From NCBI GenBank assembly GCA_046729975.1, contig JBKPHS010000079.1, forward strand, positions 1 through 10,886: a stretch of DNA of 10,886 bases, written 5' to 3'. This stretch comes from JBKPHS01 sp046729975. GTDB taxonomy: Bacteria > Actinomycetota > Thermoleophilia > Solirubrobacterales > Thermoleophilaceae. The notes beneath the pieces are model-generated. The model was not told the DNA's origin and did not search any database. It saw nothing but the letters and a program-made list of their open reading frames with translations. Position numbers and translations under genes: made by a program. Positions 1 through 7,078 of this stretch are shown in pieces; within the stretch, counting starts at the first letter, position 1; every line of letters begins with the position of its first letter.

Positions 1-1377
1 GTCGATCTCCTCGGCGTACTCGCGGCGCAGCTTCTCGACGAACGCCTCGCGCTCGGCCTCGTCCTCGATCGCCTGGACCTGGTTGTAGTAGACGGCGTTG
101 ATGGCCGCCTGCGGCCCCATCACCGCGATCTTCGCCCACGGCAGCGCGATGCAGGAGTCGGGGTCGAACGCCGGGCCCGCCATCGCGTAGAGGCCCGCGC
201 CGTAGGCCTTGCGCACGATCACCGAGATCTTCGGGACCGTCGCCTCCGAGACCGCCGAGATCATCTTCGCTCCGGCGCGGATGATGCCCTGGCGCTCGAC
301 GGCGGTGCCGATCATGAAGCCGGGCACGTCGGCGAGAAAGAGGAGCGGCACGTTGAAGGCGTTGCAGGTCCAGATGAAGCGCGCCGCCTTGTCGCTCGAG
401 TCCACGAACAGCACTCCCCCGCGCTGCTTCGGCTGGTTGGCGACGATCCCGATCGCGCGACCGTCGAGCCTCCCGTAGCCGGTGATGACCTCCTTCGCCC
501 AGCGCTCCTGCACCTCCAGGAAGGAGCCGGCGTCGAGCAGCGACTCGAGCAGCTCGTACATGTCGAAGGGCTTATTCTCATCCTCGGGGACGAGCTCGCG
601 GATCGGCGTCCCGCTCGCCGGCTCGGCGGGCGGGGCGGTTGGGGGCTCTTCCCGCCAGTTGGTGGGGAAGTACGAGAGGTACCGCCTGGCGAGCTCGATG
701 CCCTCCTCGTCGGACTCGACGAGAAAGTGGCCCACGCCAGACACGCCCGTGTGCATCTTCGCGCCGCCCATCTCCTCCAGCGAGACCTTCTCGCCGATCA
801 CCATCTCCGCCATGCGGGGGGAGCCGAGGTACATCGACGCGTTGCCCTCGCGCATGACGACCACGTCGCAGAAGGCGGGGATGTAGGCGCCGCCCGCAGC
901 ACTCGGACCGAACAGCACGCACACCTGCGGCACGACTCCCGAGAGCTTGACCTCGGTATGGAAGATGCGGCCGGCACCCCGGCGCCCGGGGAACATCTGA
1001 ACCTGGTCCGTGATGCGCGCGCCGGCGGAGTCGACGAGGTAGATCATCGGCACGAGGTGCTTCAGCGCCTGCTCCTGGATGCGGATGATCTTTTCGACGG
1101 TCTTGGGGCCCCAGGAGCCCGCCTTGACCGTCGGGTCGTTGGCCATCACGCAGGCCGGGCGGCCGCCGATGGTGGCCATCCCGGTCACCACACCGTCGGC
1201 GCCGAAGCCCTCCTGCTCCCAGTTCGCGAGGAGCGCCTCCTCCGCGAACGAGCCCTCGTCCACGAGCAGGCGGATCCGCTCGCGCACGGGCAGCTTGCCC
1301 TGCTGCGCCGACTTCTCGCGGTGCCGTTCCGGGCCGCCCGCGCGCGCCCGCTCCAGGGCTTCGCGCAGGTCCGACAT
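1..1377 (-). CDS. Acyl-CoA carboxylase beta subunit (carboxyltransferase), 3' end cut by the window edge
   Basis: Carboxyltransferase subunit of a biotin-dependent acyl-CoA carboxylase. It moves the carboxyl group from carboxybiotin to the alpha carbon of a short acyl-CoA and works in the cytosol with a biotinylated alpha subunit not seen here. The 459 codons visible translate without interruption; family members are usually about 510-540 residues, so the last tenth is missing. Both crotonase-fold oxyanion loops are visible: GPSAAGGAY (about 157-165) in the N-terminal half and AYGAGLYAMAG (about 391-401) in the C-terminal half. DSAGARITDQVQMFPGRRG (about 116-133) and YLGSPRMAEMVIGE (about 183-196) are typical of the family. 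The ATG overlaps the stop of the upstream dehydrogenase by one base (TGATG), so the two are probably translationally coupled. The substrate (propionyl-, acetyl- or a branched acyl-CoA) is not decided by these motifs. The QD..FPD..HFGR motif I expect of methylcrotonyl-CoA carboxylases is absent. Confidence 0.93.
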   Translation of the reverse strand, partial: MSDLREALERARAGGPERHREKSAQQGKLPVRERIRLLVDEGSFAEEALLANWEQEGFGADGVVTGMATIGGRPACVMANDPTVKAGSWGPKTVEKIIRIQEQALKHLVPMIYLVDSAGARITDQVQMFPGRRGAGRIFHTEVKLSGVVPQVCVLFGPSAAGGAYIPAFCDVVVMREGNASMYLGSPRMAEMVIGEKVSLEEMGGAKMHTGVSGVGHFLVESDEEGIELARRYLSYFPTNWREEPPTAPPAEPASGTPIRELVPEDENKPFDMYELLESLLDAGSFLEVQERWAKEVITGYGRLDGRAIGIVANQPKQRGGVLFVDSSDKAARFIWTCNAFNVPLLFLADVPGFMIGTAVERQGIIRAGAKMISAVSEATVPKISVIVRKAYGAGLYAMAGPAFDPDSCIALPWAKIAVMGPQAAINAVYYNQVQAIEDEAEREAFVEKLRREYAEEID

Positions 1378-2261
1378 CAGAGGCCCAGCTCGACCGGCGC
1401 CGGCGCGTCGCCGGAATAGTCGTAGAAGCCCCTGCCCGACTTACGGCCGTACCAGCCTGCGGCGACCATCTTGCGCAGCGTCGGCGGGGCGGCGAAGCGG
1501 CGCTCGCGGTACTCGTCGAACATGATGTCCGCGATCGACTTGAGCGTGTCGAGGCCGACGAAGTCGCTCAGGGTCAGCGGACCCATCGGGTGATTCGCGC
1601 CGGCCTTCATCGCCGCGTCGATCTGGTCGATCGAGCCGACGCCCTCCTCGTACGCGCGGATGGCGTCGAGCATGTAGGGCACGAGCAGGCGGTTGACGAT
1701 GAAGCCCGTCTTGTCCTTCGCATGCACCGTCGTCTTGCCGAGCTTGTCGCCGAAAGCGAATCCCGTTGCGAGCGCGTCCTCGTCCGTGGTCACGGTCTGG
1801 ACCACCTCCAGCAGCGGCATCACCTGCGCGGGGTTGAAGAAGTGAAGGCCGATGAAGCGCTCCGGCCGCCCGGTCGACGCAGCCTGGTCGATCACCGACA
1901 GCGACGAGGTGTTCGTCGCCAGCACGGCGCCGTCCTTGACGATCCCGTCGAGCTCGCGCCACATGTCGCGCTTCATGCCGAGGTCCTCGGTGATCGCCTC
2001 TACCACCAGGTCGCAGTCGGCGAAGTCCCCGTAGTCGAGCGTGCCCTGGATGCGGCCGCGCACGGCCTCGGCGTCGGCGTGCTCCAGCTTGCCCTTCTCG
2101 ACCGAGCGGCCGAGCTGCTTCTCGATCTTGCCGAGGCCCTTGTCGAGCCGCTCCTGGTCGATCTCGCGCACGACCACCTCGTAGCCCGCCTGGGCCGAGA
2201 CCTGCGCGATGCCATGCCCCATCAGGCCGGCTCCGAGCACGCCCACCTTGTCGATCTCCAT
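1377..2261 (-). CDS. 3-hydroxybutyryl-CoA dehydrogenase (3-hydroxyacyl-CoA dehydrogenase family), copy 1
   Basis: NAD(P)-dependent oxidoreductase interconverting 3-hydroxyacyl-CoA and 3-oxoacyl-CoA in beta-oxidation or related acyl-CoA routes; cytosolic. At 294 residues it has the usual stand-alone length. The Rossmann motif GAGLMGHGIA lies at 10-19. NTSS at 117-120, His140 (LHFFNP), Glu152 and Asn190 (FIVN) match the known catalytic set of this family. The C-terminal dimerisation domain has HPMGPL and GRKSGRGFYDY. The ATG is preceded by GGAGG only three bases upstream, and by a 41-bp gap to the divergent enoyl-CoA hydratase. The stop overlaps the ATG of the acyl-CoA carboxylase beta gene. 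This context favours acyl-CoA catabolism, although PHB/butyrate-type metabolism would use the same enzyme. FadB2/PaaH/Hbd are names used for this family; I cannot choose between them. Confidence 0.94.
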   Translation of the reverse strand: MEIDKVGVLGAGLMGHGIAQVSAQAGYEVVVREIDQERLDKGLGKIEKQLGRSVEKGKLEHADAEAVRGRIQGTLDYGDFADCDLVVEAITEDLGMKRDMWRELDGIVKDGAVLATNTSSLSVIDQAASTGRPERFIGLHFFNPAQVMPLLEVVQTVTTDEDALATGFAFGDKLGKTTVHAKDKTGFIVNRLLVPYMLDAIRAYEEGVGSIDQIDAAMKAGANHPMGPLTLSDFVGLDTLKSIADIMFDEYRERRFAAPPTLRKMVAAGWYGRKSGRGFYDYSGDAPAPVELGL

Positions 2262-2302
2262 TAGCCTCCGATCAGGTTCAACTTCGAGCGGTCGAGGAGC
2301 TT

Positions 2303-3082
2303 ATGTCACTCGTTGGGACAGAGGACCGCGGTGCGGTCCGCCACATCGTGATGCAGCGCGCCGAGAAGCGGAACGCCATGAACGGCGAGCTCGTGTTGGC
2401 GCTCGGCGAGGCCTTCGCGGAGGCGGCCGCCGACACGTCCGTGCGCGTCGTGGTGGTGCGCGGTGAGGGCCCGATGTTCTCCTCCGGGATGGACCTGTCG
2501 TCGCTGCACGAGCTGTCGGAGCGGCCCGAGACGCTGCGACCGTTCCGGGGCGAGTGCCTGCGAGCTTGGAACCTGCTCGAGGAGATGCCGAAGGCGACGA
2601 TCTGCCAGATCCACGGCGCCTGCATCGGCGGCGCGATGGAGCTCGCGCTCGCGTGCGACATGCGCGTGATGGCCGAGGACGCCGTGGCCGGGCTGCTCGA
2701 GGTGAAGATCGGCCTGCTGCCCGACGTGGGCGGGTCGTCGCGTCTGCCCGCCGTCGTCGGGCTCGGCAACGCCAAGGAGCTGATCATGACCGGCAAGGTG
2801 ATCGACGGCCGCGAGGCGCACCGGATCGGCCTCGCCAACCGGATCGCTCCAGCCGAAGAGCTCGACGGCGCGACGGAGGCACTCTGCGGAGAGCTTCTCT
2901 CCTGCGCGCCGCTCGCGGTCGGGCTCGCGAAGCGCGTGATGGACTCGGCGGCGAAGCCGGCGCTGGCTACGACGCTCGAGCAGGAGGTGACCTCGCAGCA
3001 GGTGCTCGTGCAGTCGGATGACTTTGCCGAGGGCTCGAAGGCGTTCCTCGAGAAGCGCGAGCCCGAGTTCGCCGGCGACTAG
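2303..3082 (+). CDS. Enoyl-CoA hydratase/isomerase family protein (crotonase superfamily)
   Basis: Predicted to hydrate trans-2-enoyl-CoA to 3-hydroxyacyl-CoA, one step before the dehydrogenase encoded divergently beside it. The 259 residues are the normal length. The first oxyanion segment is FSSGMDL (about 59-65) and the second is HGACIGGAMELALACD (104-119). Glu113 in GGAMEL and Glu133 in LLEVKIG are 20 residues apart. This equals the spacing of the two catalytic glutamates of rat mitochondrial enoyl-CoA hydratase (Glu144 and Glu164), so a true hydratase is more likely than a catalytically altered family member. PDVGGSSRL (140-148) is the usual PGAGGTQRL-like segment. The ATG has a good GAGGAG ribosome binding site at 2294-2299. 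Chain-length preference is unknown. Confidence 0.92.
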   Translation: MSLVGTEDRGAVRHIVMQRAEKRNAMNGELVLALGEAFAEAAADTSVRVVVVRGEGPMFSSGMDLSSLHELSERPETLRPFRGECLRAWNLLEEMPKATICQIHGACIGGAMELALACDMRVMAEDAVAGLLEVKIGLLPDVGGSSRLPAVVGLGNAKELIMTGKVIDGREAHRIGLANRIAPAEELDGATEALCGELLSCAPLAVGLAKRVMDSAAKPALATTLEQEVTSQQVLVQSDDFAEGSKAFLEKREPEFAGD

Positions 3083-3158
3083 CCGCGAGCCGGCAACGCC
3101 GAGCTCGGGGTGGTAGGAGAATGTCTGGCAGTCGCCGTCCGAGACGAAGGGAGCAGCC

Positions 3159-3728
3159 GTGTCACGCCTGATCGGTCTGATCAAGGGATTCCCCGGCAAG
3201 CCATCGCACCCGCCACTGACGGACGCGGCCATCGGCGCGTACACGGTCGGCGTCGCCATGCTGATCGCCGGCGCGCTCGGCTGGGAGGAGGAGCAGATGG
3301 CGCACGGCGCACTGCTCGCGATCGGCTTCGGCCTGATCGTCGCGGTCCCAACCGCGACGACCGGTCTGCTCGACTGGCTCGACCTCGAGAAGGGAACGCC
3401 CGCGAAGACGACGGCCACGCTCCATCTGATCGTGATGGTCAGCGCGACCATCGTGTTCGCACTCACCTTCATCGTTCACCTCGACGGCTACGACGACGGC
3501 ACCGTCTCGGCGGGGGCGTGGATCCTCGGCGTCGTGGCCGAGGGGCTCCTCATCGTGGGAGGGACGATCGGTGGCTCGCTGCCGTACGTCTACGGGATCC
3601 GCGTGCTCAAGCGCTCGGATGTAGCGCCAATCGACGCGGTGATCCCTGGCCGGGTCTCGCTGGAGGGCGGCCCGGCGTCGCCGCCGCGCGAGGAGCGTTT
3701 GCCGCCCGCCGAAGGGCCGCCGCGCTGA
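3159..3728 (+). CDS. DUF2231-type four-helix membrane protein
   Basis: Small integral membrane protein of unknown function. The N-terminus contains GKPSHPPLTDAAIGAY (about 13-28), resembling the G-HP-HP-L-TD-PIGA signature of the DUF2231 family. Four hydrophobic segments follow at about 24-42, 50-72, 85-108 and 119-140. The TTGLLDWLDL stretch (67-76) after helix 2 and GGTIGGSLPYVYGIRV (134-149) at the end of helix 4 also fit the family. The last 40 residues are Pro/Glu/Arg-rich and probably cytoplasmic and disordered. A GTG start is chosen because AAGGGAG lies at the right distance upstream and the family signature begins soon after. It sits 76 bp after the enoyl-CoA hydratase on the same strand and ends 6 bp before the convergent HMG-CoA lyase gene. 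Nothing here indicates a link to acyl-CoA chemistry. Confidence 0.85.
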   Translation: MSRLIGLIKGFPGKPSHPPLTDAAIGAYTVGVAMLIAGALGWEEEQMAHGALLAIGFGLIVAVPTATTGLLDWLDLEKGTPAKTTATLHLIVMVSATIVFALTFIVHLDGYDDGTVSAGAWILGVVAEGLLIVGGTIGGSLPYVYGIRVLKRSDVAPIDAVIPGRVSLEGGPASPPREERLPPAEGPPR

Positions 3729-3734
3729 GGGCCA

Positions 3735-4646
3735 TTAGCGGTGCCAGTCCACCGGCCCGGCCGTGAGCAGGTGGCCGGTCAGCGGCCGGCCTAGGACTTC
3801 CTGCGCCGCCCGGGAGGCCTCGAGAAGCTTGGCGAGGTCGATCCCCGTCTCGTGGCCCATCTCGTGGAGCATCGACACGAGGTCCTCGGTCGCGATGTTG
3901 CCGGTCGCACCCTTCGGGACCGGGCAGCCGCCGAGCTCCCCGAACGATGACTCGAATGAGCGCACACCGCTGTCGAGCGCGGCCACCACGTTGGCGAGTC
4001 CCTGGCCCCGTGTGTTGTGGAAGTGCGCGGTCAGCTGGGCCCCGTCGAGGCGCTTGAAGGCGTCGTCGAAGAAGGCCCGCACCTGACGGGGGTTCGCCAT
4101 CCCCGTCGTATCGCCGAAGGCGATCTCCTCGCAGCCCGCGGCGATCAGCCGCTCGGCGATCGAGAAGACGCGCTCCGGCGGCACCTCGCCCTCGTACGGG
4201 CAGCCGAAGCTGACGGAGATCACGCCCTCGCAGCGCAGGCCCTCTCCGCGCGCCCGCGCCACGACCCGCTCGAGGCCGGCGAGCGACTCCTCGATCGAGC
4301 GGTTCACGTTCTTGCGGTTGTGCGTCTCGCTCGCCGAGAGGAAGAGGTTGACCTCCTGGAAGCGGTCGCGGAGCTCGAGGGCGTTCTCGAGCCCCTTCTC
4401 GTTTGGGATCAGGACCGACACCGACACCTCGTCCGGGATCCGGGCGCGCTCCAGCACCTCGCGGCCGTCGGCCAGCTGCGGGATAACGTCGGGGCGCACG
4501 AAGCTCGTAACCTCCAGCCGGCGCAGGCCAGTGCCCGCGAGCATCTCCACGAGGCGGACCTTGTCGTCGGTCGGGACGACCTCCGGCTCGTTCTGGAAGC
4601 CGTCACGGGGACCGACCTCCCTGATCTTGACGAAGTTGGGCGTCAC
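3735..4646 (-). CDS. Hydroxymethylglutaryl-CoA lyase family protein
   Basis: TIM-barrel lyase of the HMG-CoA lyase family, which cleaves HMG-CoA to acetyl-CoA and acetoacetate, the last step of leucine catabolism. The 303 residues match bacterial MvaB-type enzymes. GPRDGFQNE (12-20) supplies Arg14 and Asp15. HFHNTRGQGLAN (208-219) supplies the metal ligands His208 and His210. GGCPVPKGATGNIATEDL (239-256) carries the mobile catalytic Cys241 and Asn250. These correspond in order and spacing to Arg41, Asp42, His233, His235, Cys266 and Asn275 of human HMGCL, so activity is expected. One difference is HFHN where human has HCHD. The start is a GTG three bases after the SDR stop, with no clear ribosome binding site, which implies coupling to the upstream SDR. 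A related substrate other than HMG-CoA remains possible because the other leucine genes are not visible. Confidence 0.92.
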   Translation of the reverse strand: MTPNFVKIREVGPRDGFQNEPEVVPTDDKVRLVEMLAGTGLRRLEVTSFVRPDVIPQLADGREVLERARIPDEVSVSVLIPNEKGLENALELRDRFQEVNLFLSASETHNRKNVNRSIEESLAGLERVVARARGEGLRCEGVISVSFGCPYEGEVPPERVFSIAERLIAAGCEEIAFGDTTGMANPRQVRAFFDDAFKRLDGAQLTAHFHNTRGQGLANVVAALDSGVRSFESSFGELGGCPVPKGATGNIATEDLVSMLHEMGHETGIDLAKLLEASRAAQEVLGRPLTGHLLTAGPVDWHR

Positions 4647-4649
4647 GCC

Positions 4650-5399
4650 CTAAATCATGGCGAGCCCGCCGCTAACGCCGATCGCCTGACCGGTCACGTA
4701 GGACGCGTCGTCGGAGGCGAGGAAGGCAATCGCGGCGGCCACCTCCTCCGGCTGGCCGATCCGCCGCAGGGCGGTCTGGCCGACCATGCCCTCGACGAGG
4801 CGCCGGCCGAGCTCCCCGTACGCATCGGGAGCCCCCATGAGCAGGGGCGTCTCGATCGGTCCAGGTGCGACCGCGTTGCAGGTGATGCCGTAGCGGGCGT
4901 TCTCGCGCGCCAGCGCCTTGGTCAGGCCGATCACGCCCGCCTTCGCGGCGGAGTAGATGCTCGAGCCGTGCGATCCGACGCGGCCCGCCTCGGAGGCGAC
5001 GTTCACGATCCGCCCGCTGCGGCGCTCCTGCATGCCCGGCAGCGCGGCGTGGGTCACGGCGATCACGCCGCGCAGGTTCACGGCTAGGACCCGGTCCCAG
5101 AGTCCCTCGTCCGTATTCGTGAAGAACGAGAACTCGTCATAGCCGGCGTTGTTCACGAGCAGTTCGAGCGGGCCGAGCTCCGACTCGGCCGCGGCAACGG
5201 CGGCGCGCGCCGAGTCGGCGGAGCGAACGTCGAGCTCGAACGGCGCTCCGGAGACTTCCTCCGCGACCTCACGGGCGCCGTCGACGTTCACGTCGGTGAC
5301 CGCCACCCGCGCACCCTCGGCCGCGAGCCGGCGGCAGGTGGCCGCGCCGATGCCGCTCCCGCCGCCCGTCACGAGCGCGATCCGTCCCTCGAGCCTCAT
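4650..5399 (-). CDS. SDR family NAD(P)-dependent oxidoreductase, BadH-like
   Basis: Classical short-chain dehydrogenase of 249 residues. The cofactor motif TGGGSGIG is at 11-18, Asp36 ends beta-2 (suggesting NAD rather than NADP), and NNAG is at 83-86. The catalytic tetrad is Asn108, Ser136, Tyr149 and Lys153. From memory, the ASEAGRVGS segment (135-143), the APGPIETPLL segment and the C-terminus GQAIGVSGGLAMI resemble 2-hydroxycyclohexanecarboxyl-CoA dehydrogenase (BadH), so a 3-hydroxyacyl-CoA-like substrate is plausible; FabG-like reductase is the alternative. It leads a two-gene operon with the HMG-CoA lyase family gene, separated by three bases. The ATG has no Shine-Dalgarno sequence but lies nine bases after a TAGGGT box, consistent with a leaderless transcript. 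It is divergent from npdG with only 29 bp between the start codons. Confidence 0.93.
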   Translation of the reverse strand: MRLEGRIALVTGGGSGIGAATCRRLAAEGARVAVTDVNVDGAREVAEEVSGAPFELDVRSADSARAAVAAAESELGPLELLVNNAGYDEFSFFTNTDEGLWDRVLAVNLRGVIAVTHAALPGMQERRSGRIVNVASEAGRVGSHGSSIYSAAKAGVIGLTKALARENARYGITCNAVAPGPIETPLLMGAPDAYGELGRRLVEGMVGQTALRRIGQPEEVAAAIAFLASDDASYVTGQAIGVSGGLAMI

Positions 5400-5408
5400 G
5401 CGTCGCGC

Positions 5409-5414
5409 ACCCTA
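5409..5414 (-). promoter_or_regulatory. Putative -10 box of the SDR-lyase operon (leaderless)
   Basis: TAGGGT on the minus strand fits the actinobacterial TANNNT pattern and ends nine bases before the SDR ATG. No ribosome binding site lies between. A transcript starting at or next to the ATG is therefore likely. No recognisable -35 was found; it would lie inside npdG. Confidence 0.4.
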
Positions 5415-5420
5415 TATCGT
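5415..5420 (+). promoter_or_regulatory. Putative -10 box of the F420 operon (leaderless)
   Basis: TATCGT (TANNNT) ends eight bases before the npdG ATG, and no Shine-Dalgarno sequence precedes that ATG, as expected for a leaderless mRNA. The box directly abuts the opposite-strand box of the SDR operon, so polymerase could probably not occupy both. Any -35 would overlap the SDR start region. Confidence 0.42.
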
Positions 5421-5428
5421 CGGCGCCC

Positions 5429-6109
5429 ATGCCAGAGCCCGTCCCGATCGTCGGCGCCACGGGCGCGTTCGGCTTCGGCCTCGCGCTCCGCCTCGCGCGC
5501 GCCGGCGTGCCCGTGGTGATCGGCTCGCGCGACGCCTCACGCGCCGCCGAAGCCGCCGAGAGGGCGCGCGACCGCGTCCCCGGTGGGCAGGTCGAGGGGC
5601 TCGAGAACCCACAGGCTGCCTCGCGGGGGCCCGTCGTAGTGCTGACGGTGCCGTTCCGAGCGCAGTCGGAGAACCTGACCAACCTCAGGAACGCTCTCGA
5701 GGAGGGGCAGATCCTCGTCGACGCCACCGTCCCGCTAGCGGCGGCGGTGTCCGGCAAGGCCACGCGCCTGCTCGGCGTGCCGCAGGGATCCGCCGGCCAG
5801 CAGGCTCAGGAAATGGTCCCAAGCGGCGTCACCGTGGTGAGCGCGCTCCATACCATCAGCGCACCCAGGCTGAACGACCTCGACCACGAGCTCGACGAGG
5901 ACGTACTCGTGGCAGGCGACTCGCGCGACGCAAAGCGGCGCGTGGCCGAGCTGATCGCGCTGGTTCCCGGACTGCGGCCCGTAAACGCCGGCCGGCTCGA
6001 GGTCGCCAGGTTGATCGAGGGGCTGACACCGCTCCTCATCTCGGTAAACGGCCGCTACAAGACACACGCCGGCGTCAAGCTCACCGGGCTTCCGGACGAG
6101 TTGTGGTAG
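5429..6109 (+). CDS. npdG: NADPH-dependent F420 reductase (F420H2:NADP oxidoreductase)
   Basis: Transfers hydride between NADP(H) and coenzyme F420, most likely supplying reduced F420 for cytosolic F420H2-dependent enzymes. The 226 residues match the Fno/NpdG family. The NADP-binding Rossmann motif is GATGAFGFG (9-17), followed by GSR at 32-34, whose Ser-Arg pair binds the 2'-phosphate. VPF (74-76), DATVPL (98-103), SALHTISA (138-145) and the F420-side segments LTPLLI (199-204) and NGRYKTHAGVKLTG (207-220) are family hallmarks. It is first of four consecutive F420 genes. Its stop lies seven bases inside cofD, so the two are translationally coupled. Its presence next to the biosynthesis genes shows that F420 reduction draws on NADPH; an F420-dependent glucose-6-phosphate dehydrogenase is not seen here. 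Confidence 0.95.
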   Translation: MPEPVPIVGATGAFGFGLALRLARAGVPVVIGSRDASRAAEAAERARDRVPGGQVEGLENPQAASRGPVVVLTVPFRAQSENLTNLRNALEEGQILVDATVPLAAAVSGKATRLLGVPQGSAGQQAQEMVPSGVTVVSALHTISAPRLNDLDHELDEDVLVAGDSRDAKRRVAELIALVPGLRPVNAGRLEVARLIEGLTPLLISVNGRYKTHAGVKLTGLPDELW

Positions 6110-7029
6110 TCGTCCTCGCCGGCGGAACCGGCGGGGCGAAGCTCGCTCGCGGGATGCTCGACGCCGTCGGAGCGGCCGGCCTGACAGTGATCGCCAACAC
6201 GGGCGACGACGTGGAGGTCCACGGCGTCCACGTGTCGCCCGATCCCGACCTCGTGACCTACTGGCTGGCGGACGAGATCGACGAGCGCGGCTGGGGGCTT
6301 CGAGGCGACACCTGGCGGGTCATGGAGGCCCTCGAGGCGGCCGGCGAGCCGGGGTGGTTCCGGGTCGGCGACCGCGATCTGGCGATGTGCCTGCTGCGAA
6401 CCGGGCGGCTGCGCGCCGGCACCCGGCTCACCGAGGCGCACGCCGCGGTCTGCCGGAGGATGGGCGTGGAGGCGCGCGTGCTGCCGATGACCGACGCCCC
6501 GGTGCGGACGCACGTCCGGAGCGAGGGCCGCTTGCTGCCGTTCCAGGAGTTCATGATCCTCGGCGGTGGAGCCGCGGGCGGCGCGCCGGTCGAGGGCGTG
6601 GAGTTGCGCGGCGTCGACGCCGGCCGCCCCACCCCGGAGGTCCTCGACGCGCTCGAGAGCGCCGAGGCCGTGGTAATCGGCCCGTCGAACCCGATCATCT
6701 CGATCGGGCCAATCCTCTCCGTGCCGGGCATGCGGGAGGCGATCGCCGACTCGCCCGCACCCGTCGTGGCGGTCAGCCCGTTCGTCGGCGGCCGTGCCGT
6801 GAAGGGACCGACAGACGCGTTCGTGGCACAGGCGGGCCTTCCGCTCGGCGCCGGAGGCGTCGCGCGCGCCTACGCCGGCCTGATCGACGGCCTGGTGGCC
6901 GACGAGGAGGCGCCGGACGCCGGCATCCCGGTGCGCGTCACGGACACGCTCATGGAATCGCCGGAGGCGCGCCGTCGCCTGGCCGAGACAACGCTCGAGT
7001 TTGCGGCTTCTCCGTTGCGCGCTCACTGA
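6103..7029 (+). CDS. cofD: 2-phospho-L-lactate / phosphoenolpyruvate transferase (CofD/FbiA)
   Basis: Joins FO to the activated three-carbon unit made by the next gene product: lactyl-diphosphoguanosine gives F420-0, enolpyruvyl-diphosphoguanosine gives dehydro-F420-0. The 308 residues are the full family length. LAGGTGGAKLARG (5-17) is the N-terminal nucleotide-binding segment and NTGDD (32-36) the conserved metal/FO-site motif. GDRDLA (89-94), MTDAPVRT (129-136), FQEF (147-150), GPSNPIISIGPIL (193-205) and SPFVGGRAVKGP (225-236) follow in the expected order. The GTG at 6103 is chosen because it places LAGG at residue 5, as in other CofD proteins, and overlaps the npdG stop by seven bases. 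An open frame continues far upstream but is only read-through of npdG in another frame. In actinobacteria the enolpyruvyl route is the one established biochemically. Confidence 0.95.
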   Translation: MVVVLAGGTGGAKLARGMLDAVGAAGLTVIANTGDDVEVHGVHVSPDPDLVTYWLADEIDERGWGLRGDTWRVMEALEAAGEPGWFRVGDRDLAMCLLRTGRLRAGTRLTEAHAAVCRRMGVEARVLPMTDAPVRTHVRSEGRLLPFQEFMILGGGAAGGAPVEGVELRGVDAGRPTPEVLDALESAEAVVIGPSNPIISIGPILSVPGMREAIADSPAPVVAVSPFVGGRAVKGPTDAFVAQAGLPLGAGGVARAYAGLIDGLVADEEAPDAGIPVRVTDTLMESPEARRRLAETTLEFAASPLRAH

Positions 7030-7050
7030 GAAGCCCAGGCGCCTTGCCGC

Positions 7051-7056
7051 TAGAGT
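7051..7056 (+). promoter_or_regulatory. Possible internal -10 box upstream of cofC
   Basis: TAGAGT (TANNNT) lies in the 49-bp gap between cofD and cofC, the only real gap in the operon. A start about seven bases downstream would give a leader of roughly 15 bases carrying AGGA (7070-7073). No matching -35 was found, so this is a weak call. Confidence 0.2.
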
Positions 7057-7078
7057 GCGACCGGCGGTCAGGACCGGC

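Noticed and set aside
1..1377. Specific call as methylcrotonyl-CoA carboxylase on the strength of the nearby HMG-CoA lyase gene
   Set aside because: The substrate-region motif expected for that subfamily is absent, so only the general acyl-CoA carboxylase call is made.
727..1419. 230-codon plus-strand frame opposite the acyl-CoA carboxylase gene
   Set aside because: Antisense frame of a clear conserved gene in GC-rich DNA; composition is His/Arg/Ala-rich with no family motifs.
2306..3472. 388-codon minus-strand frame opposite the enoyl-CoA hydratase and DUF2231 genes
   Set aside because: It spans two well-supported genes on the other strand and the gap between them, with low-complexity Arg/His/Ala composition; a shadow frame.
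3729..3734. Six-base convergent gap between the DUF2231 and lyase genes examined for a terminator
   Set aside because: No hairpin with a T-run could be seen in or around it.
4017..5087. 356-codon plus-strand frame opposite the HMG-CoA lyase and SDR genes
   Set aside because: Antisense to two genes with intact catalytic motifs; no recognisable domain.
5149..6102. Long in-frame extension upstream of cofD
   Set aside because: It overlaps the SDR on the opposite strand and npdG in another frame. The CofD domain begins only at 6103, so this is accidental openness.
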